Positions 50,736 through 58,879 of a stretch of DNA of 64,000 bases are shown piece after piece (the stretch's first letter is position 1; every line of letters starts with the position of its first letter). Position numbers and translations under genes: made by a program. Source of the stretch: Pseudomonadota bacterium. Its GTDB lineage: Bacteria > Pseudomonadota > Gammaproteobacteria > Steroidobacterales > Steroidobacteraceae. Location of the stretch: NCBI GenBank assembly GCA_023423065.1, contig JAFAGC010000080.1, positions 1 through 64,000 on the forward strand, written 5' to 3'. A model generated the notes under the pieces. The model had not been told where the DNA came from. It did not search any database and worked only from the letters and a program-made list of their open reading frames with translations.

Positions 50736-52022
50736 ATGAGCAAGCGCCCTACCGCCCGTAAATCCAAGCCCATGAATGCGTTTTATGCTCAATCGGGTGG
50801 CGTCTCGGCGGTCATCAATGCGTCCGCCGCGGGCGTCATCGAAGCGGCGATGAAGTCGAAGAAAATCGGCAAGGTCTATGCGGGACGGCACGGCATCGTC
50901 GGCGCGTTGACCGAAGATCTCATTGACGTGAGCCGCGAGTCGCTCGCGACGATCAAGGGCCTGCGCCACACGCCGGCCGGCGCGTTCGGCAGCGCCCGTT
51001 ACAAGCTCAAGAGCCTCGAGCAGGATCGCGCGAAGTACGAGCGCCTCATCGAGGTCTTCAAGGCGCACGACATCGGTTATTTCTTCTACAACGGCGGCAA
51101 CGATTCGATGGACACGGCGAACAAGGTGTCCCAGATCGGCGATCAGCTCGGCCACCGCGTGATCTGCGTCGGCGTGCCGAAGACCGTCGACAACGACCTG
51201 CCGCACACCGACTGCACGCCCGGCTTCGGCTCGGTCGCGAAGTACATCGCGGTCTCGACGCGCGAAGCCGCGCTCGACGTCGCCTCGATGGCGAAGACTT
51301 CGACGAAAGTGTTCGTCATGGAAGTCATGGGACGCCACGCCGGCTGGATCGTCGCGGCCGCGGGGCTCGCGGGCAAGGGCCCGGACGAGGCGCCGCACAT
51401 CATCCTGTTCCCCGAAATCGCCTTCGACAAGGAGAAGTTCCTCGCGAAGGTGAAGGATGTAGTTAGCCGGGTGGGTTACTGCGTGGTCGTCGTGTCCGAA
51501 GGCGTGCACGACGCCGACGGCAAGTTCCTCGCGGACGCCGGCACCAAGGATGCCTTCGGCCACACGCAGCTCGGCGGCGTCGCGCCGGTCGTCGCGAACA
51601 TGGTCCGCGAAGCGCATGGCTACAAGTACCACTGGGCCGTGCCCGACTACCTGCAGCGCGCCTCGCGCCACATCGCCTCGAAGGTGGACGTGCAGCAGGC
51701 CTACGCGATGGGCAAGGCCGCGGTCGAGCTCGCGGTCAGCGGCCAGGACGCTGTCATGCCGACCATCATCCGCAAGAAGTCGAAGCCCTATAAGTGGGTC
51801 GTCGGAAGCGTGCCGCTGTCCGAGGTCGCGAACGTCGAGAAGAAGCTGCCGCGCGATTACATAACCGAGGACGGCTTCGGCATCACCGAGAAGTGCCGCG
51901 CCTACCTGCAGCCGCTGATCGAGGGTGAGGACTATCCGCCCTACAAGGATGGCCTGCCCGTGTACGTGAAGATCAAGGGCGTCGCGGTCAAAAAGAAGCT
52001 GAACACCGAATTCAAACCCTGA
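50736..52022 (+). CDS. pfp: pyrophosphate-dependent 6-phosphofructokinase
   Basis: Phosphorylates fructose 6-phosphate, reversibly, with pyrophosphate instead of ATP. The 428-residue protein has YNGGNDSMDTANKV, then VGVPKTVDNDLPHTD. The Lys in PKTVDND (Gly in ATP enzymes) marks PPi use in the family. MEVMGRHAGWI is conserved. Its N-terminus is extended by a basic stretch. It is followed 211 bases later by the H+-pyrophosphatase gene in the same direction, which supports a shared PPi theme. Confidence 0.93.
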   Translation: MSKRPTARKSKPMNAFYAQSGGVSAVINASAAGVIEAAMKSKKIGKVYAGRHGIVGALTEDLIDVSRESLATIKGLRHTPAGAFGSARYKLKSLEQDRAKYERLIEVFKAHDIGYFFYNGGNDSMDTANKVSQIGDQLGHRVICVGVPKTVDNDLPHTDCTPGFGSVAKYIAVSTREAALDVASMAKTSTKVFVMEVMGRHAGWIVAAAGLAGKGPDEAPHIILFPEIAFDKEKFLAKVKDVVSRVGYCVVVVSEGVHDADGKFLADAGTKDAFGHTQLGGVAPVVANMVREAHGYKYHWAVPDYLQRASRHIASKVDVQQAYAMGKAAVELAVSGQDAVMPTIIRKKSKPYKWVVGSVPLSEVANVEKKLPRDYITEDGFGITEKCRAYLQPLIEGEDYPPYKDGLPVYVKIKGVAVKKKLNTEFKP

Positions 52023-52233
52023 GTTCGGCGCACAAAGTCAGGCCGGGGGATGCGTTTACGCAAGCCCCGACCAACTCTCTTGCGACCTACGGCGCTGTCT
52101 CACGCTGTCATTCCCTGAATCGGGTTGGCCGGGCCTCTGCTCGGTGTTATTGTCCGCGCCCTCTTATGGGCGGCCGGCTCTGCGGACGTCCGTAACCAAC
52201 TAATAAATCGCTGATTTCCGACAGGAGTTCCGC
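52023..52233. other. intergenic region between pfp and hppA
   Basis: 211 bases without a gene, presumably with the hppA promoter. The CCGGGGG and CGGCCGG stretches can pair locally. No ribosome binding or terminator site is striking, apart from ACAGGAG near the hppA ATG. Confidence 0.35.
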
Positions 52234-54309
52234 ATGACTGCCACGACGTGGCTGTGGCTGGCCATTGGTGCCGGCATCGTCGCCGTTCTGTACGGCGTGT
52301 TCTCGATGATGGCGATCCTCAAGCTTCCCGCGGGTAACGCGCGCATGCAGGAAATCGCGGCGGCCATCCAGGCCGGCGCCAAGGCCTACCTCAACCGGCA
52401 GTACACGACGATCTCGATCGTCGGCGCGGCGCTGTTCATCGTCATCGGCTTCGCGCTCGACTGGTACACGGCGGGCGGCTTCGCGGTCGGCGCGGTGCTC
52501 TCGGGCCTGGCCGGATACATCGGCATGAACATCTCGGTGCGCGCCAACGTGCGCACGGCCGAGGCCGCCAACAACGGACTCAACGCCGCGCTGCAGGTCG
52601 CGTTCAAGGGCGGCGCCATCACCGGCATGCTGGTGGTCGGCCTCGGCCTGCTGGGTGTCGCGGCCTACTACGCGTTCCTCGCGCACATCCTCCCCACCGA
52701 CAAGCAGGACGTGGCGCTGCATGCGCTCGTAGGTCTCGCGTTCGGCGGCTCGCTGATTTCGATCTTCGCGCGACTGGGCGGCGGCATCTTCACCAAGGGC
52801 GCGGACGTCGGCGCCGACCTCGTCGGCAAGGTCGAAGCCGGCATTCCCGAGGACGATCCGCGCAATCCTGCGGTCATCGCGGACAACGTGGGCGACAACG
52901 TCGGCGACTGCGCCGGCATGGCCGCGGACCTGTTCGAGACCTATGCGGTGACCCTGGTCGCGACCATGCTGCTGGGCGGTCTCATGATGTCGGGCATGGG
53001 CGTGAACGCGGTGATCTATCCGCTCGCGCTCGGCTCGGCGTCCATCGTCGCCTCGATCATCGGCACGTTCTTCGTGAAGACCTCCGAGGGCGGCAAGATC
53101 ATGAACGCGCTGTACAAGGGCGTCATCGTCTCGGGCGTCATCTCGGCCATCGCGTTCTGGTTCATCACCGAAGCGCTGGTCATGAACACCGAGGCCGAGC
53201 CGGCGCTCGCGCGGCACCTCTTCTACTGCGCGCTGATCGGCCTCGCGCTCACCGCGGCGATGATCGTCATCACCGAGTACTACACGGCGACCGAGTACAG
53301 CCCGGTTCAAAAGACCGCGGCGGCGTCGCAGACCGGCCACGCGACCAACATCATTGCTGGCCTCGGAGTGTCGATGAAGTCGACGGCACTGCCGGTCATC
53401 GCGATCTGCCTGGCCATCTACGGCGCGTATGAGTTGGGCGGCCTGTACGGAATCGCGATCGCGGCCACCTCGATGCTGTCGCTGACCGGCATGGTCGTGG
53501 CGCTCGATGCGTACGGCCCGATCACCGACAACGCCGGCGGCATCGCCGAGATGTCGGGCCTCGACAAGAAGATCCGCGACATCACGGATCCGCTCGACGC
53601 CGTGGGCAACACGACGAAGGCGGTCACGAAGGGTTACGCGATCGGTTCGGCCGGTCTCGCCGCGCTCGTGCTGTTCGCCGACTACACGCACAACCTCGAG
53701 ACCCACCTCGCCGCCACCGGTCGCGAGATGGTGTCGTTCTCGCTGTCCGATCCGGCCGTGATCATCGGCCTGTTCATCGGCGGCCTCGTGCCCTATCTAT
53801 TCGGCGCGATGGCGATGGAAGCCGTCGGCCGCGCCGCGGGCTCGGTTGTGACGGAAGTGCGCCGCCAGTTCCGCGAGATCAAGGGGATCATGGAAGGCAC
53901 CGCGAAGCCGGAGTACGGCACCGCGGTCGACCTACTGACGCGCGCCGCGATCAAGGAAATGATCGTCCCCTCGCTGCTGCCCATCCTGATCCCGGTGATC
54001 GTGGCCTTCGGCCTCAACTGGCTCATGGGCCCGGGCGCCGGCATCCGCGCGCTCGGCGGCCTGCTGATCGGCACGATCGTCACGGGCCTCTTCGTCGCGA
54101 TCTCCATGTGCACCGGTGGCGGCGCCTGGGACAACGCGAAGAAGTACATCGAGGAAGGCAACTTCGGCGGCAAGGGTTCCGAAGCGCACAAGGCCTCGGT
54201 CACGGGCGACACGGTCGGCGATCCCTACAAGGACACCGCCGGTCCCGCGATCAACCCATTGATCAAGATCATCAACATCGTCGCGTTGTTGCTGGTGCCC
54301 CTGCTGTAA
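52234..54309 (+). CDS. hppA: proton-pumping pyrophosphatase (K+-independent type)
   Basis: A membrane-embedded pyrophosphatase that couples hydrolysis of PPi to proton pumping across the inner membrane. The 691-residue protein has about 16 helices, the PPi/Mg motifs KGADVGADLVGKVEAGIPEDDPRNP (DVGADLVGK) and DNVGDNVGDCAGMAADLFE, and the C-terminal GDTVGDPYKDTAGPAINPLIK. GNTTKAVTKGYAIGSAGLAAL has Lys where K+-dependent enzymes have Ala, which marks the K+-independent class. It adjoins the PPi-phosphofructokinase gene and ends at a repeat and terminator. Confidence 0.97.
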   Translation: MTATTWLWLAIGAGIVAVLYGVFSMMAILKLPAGNARMQEIAAAIQAGAKAYLNRQYTTISIVGAALFIVIGFALDWYTAGGFAVGAVLSGLAGYIGMNISVRANVRTAEAANNGLNAALQVAFKGGAITGMLVVGLGLLGVAAYYAFLAHILPTDKQDVALHALVGLAFGGSLISIFARLGGGIFTKGADVGADLVGKVEAGIPEDDPRNPAVIADNVGDNVGDCAGMAADLFETYAVTLVATMLLGGLMMSGMGVNAVIYPLALGSASIVASIIGTFFVKTSEGGKIMNALYKGVIVSGVISAIAFWFITEALVMNTEAEPALARHLFYCALIGLALTAAMIVITEYYTATEYSPVQKTAAASQTGHATNIIAGLGVSMKSTALPVIAICLAIYGAYELGGLYGIAIAATSMLSLTGMVVALDAYGPITDNAGGIAEMSGLDKKIRDITDPLDAVGNTTKAVTKGYAIGSAGLAALVLFADYTHNLETHLAATGREMVSFSLSDPAVIIGLFIGGLVPYLFGAMAMEAVGRAAGSVVTEVRRQFREIKGIMEGTAKPEYGTAVDLLTRAAIKEMIVPSLLPILIPVIVAFGLNWLMGPGAGIRALGGLLIGTIVTGLFVAISMCTGGGAWDNAKKYIEEGNFGGKGSEAHKASVTGDTVGDPYKDTAGPAINPLIKIINIVALLLVPLL

Positions 54310-54314
54310 GAAAT

Positions 54315-54396
54315 GGGGACATTCTCGTCGGTCGCATGCGACCGACCCTGGCAAACGGGGACAGATCTGACGGTCTGTCCCCGTTTTGCTTCTGGG
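54315..54396 (+). repeat. GGGGACATT repeat, copy 3, with two palindromes
   Basis: It begins GGGGACATTC like copies 1 and 2 and later shares CAAACGGGGACAGA with them. Inside lies an 18-base perfect palindrome (54328-54345). The second half is the hairpin listed next. It starts five bases after the hppA stop. Confidence 0.7.
54353..54386 (+). terminator. terminator hairpin after hppA
   Basis: A 13-bp stem AAACGGGGACAGA/TCTGTCCCCGTTT with an eight-base loop, followed by T and GCTTC. Part of the GGGGACATT element, it lies 43 bases after the hppA stop and is the likely end of its mRNA. Confidence 0.75.
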
Positions 54397-54457
54397 GAAG
54401 TGAAATAACATCCCCATCTCGCCGGTCCCCCGAATGAACCCCGAGGAGTCGCGAGAA

Positions 54458-54859
54458 ATGGCGAACGAACATTTCCCCGTCGAGAAATCCGAAACCGAGT
54501 GGCGCTCGCTGCTGTCGCCGGAGCAGTTCCGCGTGCTGCGCGAGCACGGCACCGAACGCGCGGGCACGAGTTCGCTCAACTACGAGAAGCGCACCGGCCA
54601 ATACGAATGCGCCGCCTGCGGCCATCCGCTGTTCGAGTCGAGCACGAAATACGAAAGCGGATCCGGCTGGCCCAGCTTCTTCCGGCCGTTGCCCGGCGCG
54701 GTCGCGACGACCACGGATACTTCACACGGCATGACGCGCGTGGAAGTGCATTGCGCGAACTGCGGCGGTCATCTCGGTCACGTGTTCAACGACGGTCCCG
54801 CGCCGACCGGGCAGCGTTACTGCATGAACGGGATTTCCCTCAAGTTCGAGCCGAAGTAG
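54458..54859 (+). CDS. msrB: peptide-methionine (R)-S-oxide reductase MsrB
   Basis: Repairs methionine-R-sulfoxide in proteins. The 133-residue product has two zinc-binding CxxC pairs (CAAC, CANC), SGSGWPSFFRPL, the catalytic cysteine in RYCMNGISL and HLGHVFNDGP. I took the ATG at 54458 because GAGGAG lies nine bases upstream; an ATG at 54434 is an alternative. No signal is present, so it is cytoplasmic. It stands next to a convergent hypothetical gene. Confidence 0.95.
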   Translation: MANEHFPVEKSETEWRSLLSPEQFRVLREHGTERAGTSSLNYEKRTGQYECAACGHPLFESSTKYESGSGWPSFFRPLPGAVATTTDTSHGMTRVEVHCANCGGHLGHVFNDGPAPTGQRYCMNGISLKFEPK

Positions 54860-54865
54860 TCCTGG

Positions 54866-55243
54866 CTACCTGCGGCGGACTCCGGGCCGCGTGAATCGTC
54901 CGGAATCGCTGATCGAGGATTCGCGCGCCGCGGGGTCCTTGTCTGCGTCGACGACCGGCCCGGCGTTGACGAGCACCGCGCTCACGAGCTTGTTGAGTCG
55001 CGTGCAATAGGCGGCCACTTCGGGACTCGCCTGGTCCTGGAAATCCTCGAGCGCCTGCGCGATGTCCTGCAGGCGTCGCTCGATCCGTGAATCCATCTTG
55101 AGAGAGTGCGTGACACAGGCGCTGACGCAGGCCGTGATCTCGGCGTCGAGGGCGCCAATCTGGGTGCCGGCGATGTTCAGTCCGCGCATTTCGAGCGGAC
55201 AGCCCGCCTGCAGATGCTCGCGCCACATTTGCGACAGTTGCAT
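54866..55243 (-). CDS. hypothetical protein
   Basis: A 125-residue, mostly helical protein with six cysteines including CVSACVTHS. No signal peptide or membrane helix is visible. No known domain is recognised. Its 3' end is six bases from msrB on the opposite strand. The coding look (GC-rich third positions, long helical segments) supports a real gene, but I cannot give a function. Confidence 0.6.
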   Translation of the reverse strand: MQLSQMWREHLQAGCPLEMRGLNIAGTQIGALDAEITACVSACVTHSLKMDSRIERRLQDIAQALEDFQDQASPEVAAYCTRLNKLVSAVLVNAGPVVDADKDPAARESSISDSGRFTRPGVRRR

Positions 55244-55574
55244 CGCCCATCGCCTCCCCTGAGGTTAGCGGGGGAAACTACCGCAAATTTCCGCCACAGT
55301 CCTGCGCAATTTCCGGCCGCGCGGGCCGGTCTTTCTGGACGTCGGGACTCGCCGCACGGAGGTCCGCGTGGCGCGTCGCCCACAGGCCAGCGTCGCGGTA
55401 TCGCCGATGCGTCGTAACTGCCTGATTGGCTTGGGGAACAGAGCCCCATCAGGAACGTTGCGGACCCGCAATGGCGGGCAAACAAAAGTCTCCGCGGCCG
55501 GCGCGGCCTAACTGGTCACGAGGCGACGCGGCGGGTTTCGACACGGTCCAATCCAACTACTGCGGGAGAATTCG
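55244..55574. other. gene-free stretch upstream of the DoxX-like gene
   Basis: 331 bases between the hypothetical gene and the DoxX-like gene. Short open frames on both strands look like GC shadows without starts or family similarity. No terminator, RNA or repeat stands out. A GGGAGAA ribosome site precedes the DoxX-like ATG at 55575. Confidence 0.4.
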
Positions 55575-56042
55575 ATGACCACGCTTGCCAGGTTCAATGC
55601 CTTCGATGCCGTCGTCGCACGGGTGTGCGACCTGCTCCAGCCGCCGGTGCTGCTCGGCATCCGCCTGTGGGTGAGCTGGCAGTTCCTCGCGTCGGGCTGG
55701 CTCAAGCTAACTACCTGGGACACGACGGTCGAGTTGTTCCGCAGCGAGTACCGCGTGCCGCTGCTGGCGCCCGAACTCGCCGCGGTCGCGGGAACCTTCG
55801 GCGAGCTCGTCTTCCCCGTGTTGCTCGTGGCCGGCCTCTTCACCCGCGTCGGGGCGCTCGGCCTGTTCGCGGTCAACGCGGTCGCGCTCGCTTCCTACTG
55901 GCACGTGCTCGGCGCCGATGGCTTCGAGGCCGCCCGTGGCCAGCACTACCTCTGGGGACTCATGCTGATCGTGCTGATCGCGTTCGGTGGAGGCCGCTGG
56001 TCGCTCGATGCTCTGCGCGGCGGACAGGGAGCGCCGCGCTAA
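55575..56042 (+). CDS. DoxX-family membrane protein
   Basis: A 155-residue membrane protein with four helices (about 25-45, 68-88, 92-112 and 123-142). GIRLWVSWQFLASGWLKL, LAAVAGTFGELVFPVLLVAGLFTRVGALGL and YWHVLG are typical of DoxX-like proteins, some of which take part in thiol or sulfur redox systems. The precise role is unknown. It lies 78 bases before the TlpA-like gene in the same direction. Confidence 0.85.
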   Translation: MTTLARFNAFDAVVARVCDLLQPPVLLGIRLWVSWQFLASGWLKLTTWDTTVELFRSEYRVPLLAPELAAVAGTFGELVFPVLLVAGLFTRVGALGLFAVNAVALASYWHVLGADGFEAARGQHYLWGLMLIVLIAFGGGRWSLDALRGGQGAPR

Positions 56043-56120
56043 CTAAGGTCGGCGAGCACTGACAATACATCGCGTCGCGCGCGAGTCGCCGCGCGTCGGC
56101 GCGGTGACACAATTCCCGCG

Positions 56121-56984
56121 GTGGAACCCCGCACCGCCTGGATCACGCTCGCCTGTGCCATCGCCGCGATTGCGCTCGGCGCGTGGCTGCTGCGCCCGCG
56201 ATCCAGCCGACGCTCGCACCTCGCGACCGTCGGCGCCTGGACCGCGATTCTGCTCGGTTACGGCTGGGTCGGCGTCCTCGCGCTTGCGTACTTCACCGGC
56301 AGATTCGGTCCCGACAGACTGTGGTTCCGCGCGCCTGCGTTCTATGTCTGCGTCGCCGTGCTGGTCGCGGGCGCCGCCTGGTGGTTCACGCGGGACATGC
56401 CCGCGCGTCTGCGCCTCGGCATTCCCGCCGCCGCGCTCGCGCTGCTCGGCGCGGTCGGAATACTGTTGCGGCTGGATGGACGCTCGACGCCCATCGCGAT
56501 GATGATGCCGACTCTGAACGCGCGCGCACCCGACCTCACGTACTTCGACACCGCCGGAGAACTGCGCAGCCTCTCGGAGCTGCACGGCAACGTGGTGCTG
56601 ATCAATTTCTGGGCGACGTGGTGCGCACCCTGCCGGCAGGAGATGCCGCTGCTGTCGAAGATGCAACGCGAGCACGGGGACGACGGATTCGTCGTGTTGT
56701 ACGTGTCGCTGGAAGAGCCCGCCGTGCTCGAGAAATTCCTGGCGACGAACCGCTTCGACGGCATCCAGGGCCGGCTCGATCGCGCGCCGGATTTCTACGA
56801 CGCGGGCAGGTTCTATCCACTGAGCTACCTGATCGGCCGCGACGGCGAGGTCGCCGAACGCTGGAGCGGCCGGCCCAACGAAGACTGGCTCGCGTGGATC
56901 ATCGACGAGCAGCTCGCGGCCGCGCCCGCCGCGCGCCCGCGATCAACCCGCCTCGAGCACGATGTCCCAGCGCGCGAGCAGTGA
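56121..56984 (+). CDS. TlpA-like thioredoxin-fold protein with N-terminal membrane helices
   Basis: A 287-residue protein starting at a GTG. Four N-terminal hydrophobic helices (about 7-24, 36-58, 72-90 and 98-117) lead to a thioredoxin domain (about 130-275). That domain has WCAPC (167-171) and FYPLSYLIGRDGEVAERWSG, including the cis-Pro region. TlpA/ResA proteins reduce disulfides in the periplasm, for example during cytochrome maturation; membrane-anchored forms need a partner to supply electrons. Its 3' end overlaps the dioxygenase gene on the opposite strand by 42 bases. Confidence 0.85.
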   Translation: MEPRTAWITLACAIAAIALGAWLLRPRSSRRSHLATVGAWTAILLGYGWVGVLALAYFTGRFGPDRLWFRAPAFYVCVAVLVAGAAWWFTRDMPARLRLGIPAAALALLGAVGILLRLDGRSTPIAMMMPTLNARAPDLTYFDTAGELRSLSELHGNVVLINFWATWCAPCRQEMPLLSKMQREHGDDGFVVLYVSLEEPAVLEKFLATNRFDGIQGRLDRAPDFYDAGRFYPLSYLIGRDGEVAERWSGRPNEDWLAWIIDEQLAAAPAARPRSTRLEHDVPAREQ

Positions 56985-57602
56985 ATCGGTCTCGAGACCG
57001 CTCGTCGGCGGACCCACGTCGGCGATCAGCAGTTTGCGGCCCTCGCCGGTCCGCTCGAGGATGAAGTCGCCGTCGTTGCGCGCCTCGCCTGGAAAATACA
57101 TCTGCGTGACCAGCCGGTTCGACTTCCCGGACACGCCGAAGTGCACGTGCGGTGGCCGCATGCCGCCGCCAGCCGGGTAGGCGCCGGGCTTGATCGTCTT
57201 GAAGCGGTAGCGGCCTTCCTCGTCGGCCACGAGATTCGCGTATCCCTCGAAGTTCGGATCGAGCGGCGCGTTGTTGTCGTCGTCGGGATGCGTGTAGCGC
57301 CCGTAGGTGTTCGCTTGCCAGATCTCGATGCGCGCACCCGCCACCGGTTTGCCGGTGACGTCGAGTACGCGGCCCATCACGTGGACCACCTGCCCGGCCG
57401 CCCGCCCCGCGCGGCCCTTCACCGTCGTGAGATCCGCGTCGGCGTCGAGTGGTTTTTCGAGTGGATAGAAAGGACCCGAGGTCTGCGCGGGCGTGCGCCG
57501 CGGCTGCGCGGCGGCGGCGACGCTGCTGAGTACGCTGGCCACACCCCAGGCACCCGTTGCGGCCAGGAGACTTCGTCGCGAATACCGGGTCGAGCGTCGC
57601 AT
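56943..57602 (-). CDS. Tat-exported intradiol ring-cleavage dioxygenase
   Basis: A 219-residue protein with a twin-arginine signal (SRRSLLAATGAWG) and the intradiol dioxygenase fold (protocatechuate 3,4-dioxygenase beta-like). TSGPFYPL, GKPVAGARIEIWQANTYGRY and RPPHVHF carry the expected Tyr and His ligands of non-haem Fe(III). An exported location is unusual for aromatic ring cleavage but known for small intradiol dioxygenase-like proteins. The substrate is not readable. The ATG at 57602 gives the Tat signal directly. It overlaps the TlpA-like gene by 42 bases at the 3' ends. Confidence 0.85.
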   Translation of the reverse strand: MRRSTRYSRRSLLAATGAWGVASVLSSVAAAAQPRRTPAQTSGPFYPLEKPLDADADLTTVKGRAGRAAGQVVHVMGRVLDVTGKPVAGARIEIWQANTYGRYTHPDDDNNAPLDPNFEGYANLVADEEGRYRFKTIKPGAYPAGGGMRPPHVHFGVSGKSNRLVTQMYFPGEARNDGDFILERTGEGRKLLIADVGPPTSGLETDSLLARWDIVLEAG

Positions 57603-57618
57603 GCGGCACCTCCAACGT

Positions 57619-58005
57619 TCACTGACCGGGTGGGGGCTCCCAGAGTTCGACCTTGTTGCCATCCGGGTCGACGACCCAGCCGAACTTCCCGTATTCGGAC
57701 TCGTCGACCTTGTCCATGACCTCGCAGCCCTCCGCCCGCAGCGCGGCGACGAGCGCATGAATGTCCGCGACCCGGTAGTTGATCATCACGCCCGCGCTGC
57801 TCGGATCGAAGTAGTTCGACGACGCGTCGAACACGCTCCAGACGGTGGTGCCCTCGCCCGCCGGATTGTCCGGCGACTTCCAGCGAAACGCGAAGCCACC
57901 CCATTCCTCGATGTCGATGCCGAGATGGCGCTGGTACCACTCGCGCAATCTCGCGGGGTCGCCCGACTTGATGAACACTCCTCCGATCCCGGTGACCCGC
58001 TTCAT
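57619..58005 (-). CDS. glyoxalase/VOC-family protein
   Basis: A 128-residue single VOC (vicinal oxygen chelate) domain. The start GIGGVFIKSGDPARLREWYQRHLGI, GVMINYRVADIHALVAALRAEGCEV and WVVDPDGNKVELWEPP are typical. Its metal ligands and substrate are not clear by eye. It lies 16 bases before the dioxygenase gene on the same strand. Confidence 0.88.
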   Translation of the reverse strand: MKRVTGIGGVFIKSGDPARLREWYQRHLGIDIEEWGGFAFRWKSPDNPAGEGTTVWSVFDASSNYFDPSSAGVMINYRVADIHALVAALRAEGCEVMDKVDESEYGKFGWVVDPDGNKVELWEPPPGQ

Positions 58006-58148
58006 GCTCCCTCCGGGCGCTGGCGGCTACAGGTGCCTGACTTGTCCGTCTCGAATCGAACCGCGCCTCGATGGCAGCCGTCGTGATAGGTTTTCGGCAT
58101 GCCCCGCATTCAACACCCACCCGGCTTCGCCGGGAAGCCGTTCATCGC

Positions 58149-58610
58149 ATGAATACGCCTCCGCGTCGCAGCAAGATCTCGCTCACATTCGGCATCATCC
58201 TGCTCGCACTCGGGCTGCTGGTGGTCTTCGGCAGCTGGCGCGGTTACCAGCTCGACACTCGGATTCTCGAGCGCGGCGCACGAACGGAAGGACATGTCAC
58301 CAAGAAGGTCGTCGCGGCGGCCGCCGACGGCAAGAGCGATCACGGCCTCGACTACTGGTTCGCGCTGCCGGACGGCAAGCGCATCGAGGCGCATGCCGGA
58401 GTACCGAAGGAAATGTGGGACGGCGTGCGCGAGGGCGACACGATCGCGGTGGCCTACTCCGAGGCTTATCCGCGGCGCAATTTTCCCGTGGACGCGGGCG
58501 TGACGTCCGGCGGGATCACGATGTTCTTCGGCGCGTTCGGAGCGGTGTTCGCGGTGCTGGGCGGACTGCTGATCGGCGGCCACGTGCGCGCGGGTCGCGC
58601 GGCCCGCTGA
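58149..58610 (+). CDS. DUF3592 membrane protein
   Basis: A 153-residue membrane protein with helices at about 9-29 and 124-146 and a beta-rich loop between them (TEGHVTKKVVA, LDYWFALPDGKRIEAHAGVP, GDTIAVAYSEAYPRRNFP). This matches DUF3592. No function is known. The ATG at 58149 is preferred because it gives the N-terminal helix. Confidence 0.82.
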   Translation: MNTPPRRSKISLTFGIILLALGLLVVFGSWRGYQLDTRILERGARTEGHVTKKVVAAAADGKSDHGLDYWFALPDGKRIEAHAGVPKEMWDGVREGDTIAVAYSEAYPRRNFPVDAGVTSGGITMFFGAFGAVFAVLGGLLIGGHVRAGRAAR

Positions 58611-58879
58611 TCAGGAGGAACGCCGGGACGGTGCGCGCGAGGCGGCCCGCCGACCATCGCGCAATCGCGGACGGCTGCTGGCCCGCAGGCCGCGGCGGGT
58701 TCCGGAACACCAGGCGCCCGCGCGTGCGCGGCTCGCGCCGGTCATGAGCGGCAGGCGCGATGCGGGCCGCACTCCGGTCGGATGCTGGCCGCGGAATCGG
58801 CACGGCGCGGCGGCTTGGTCTTGTGCAACTGACATGAGACTGTCCCCGGGAATCTTCTTTAGTTAGTCACGATGCGCGA
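58611..58879. other. gene-free stretch after the DUF3592 gene
   Basis: 269 bases without a supported gene. It contains ACTGTCCCCGGG near 58839, a half of the GGGGAC repeat family, and TTTAGTTAG right next to it. Open frames on the minus strand here have no family match or clear starts. Confidence 0.4.

Noticed and set aside
55177..55485. Short open frames in the gap before the DoxX-like gene
   Set aside because: No start with a ribosome site, no family similarity, and composition typical of random GC-rich sequence.
58516..58803. Minus-strand open frames overlapping the end of the DUF3592 gene
   Set aside because: Arg/Pro-rich translation without a domain, and overlap with a better gene.
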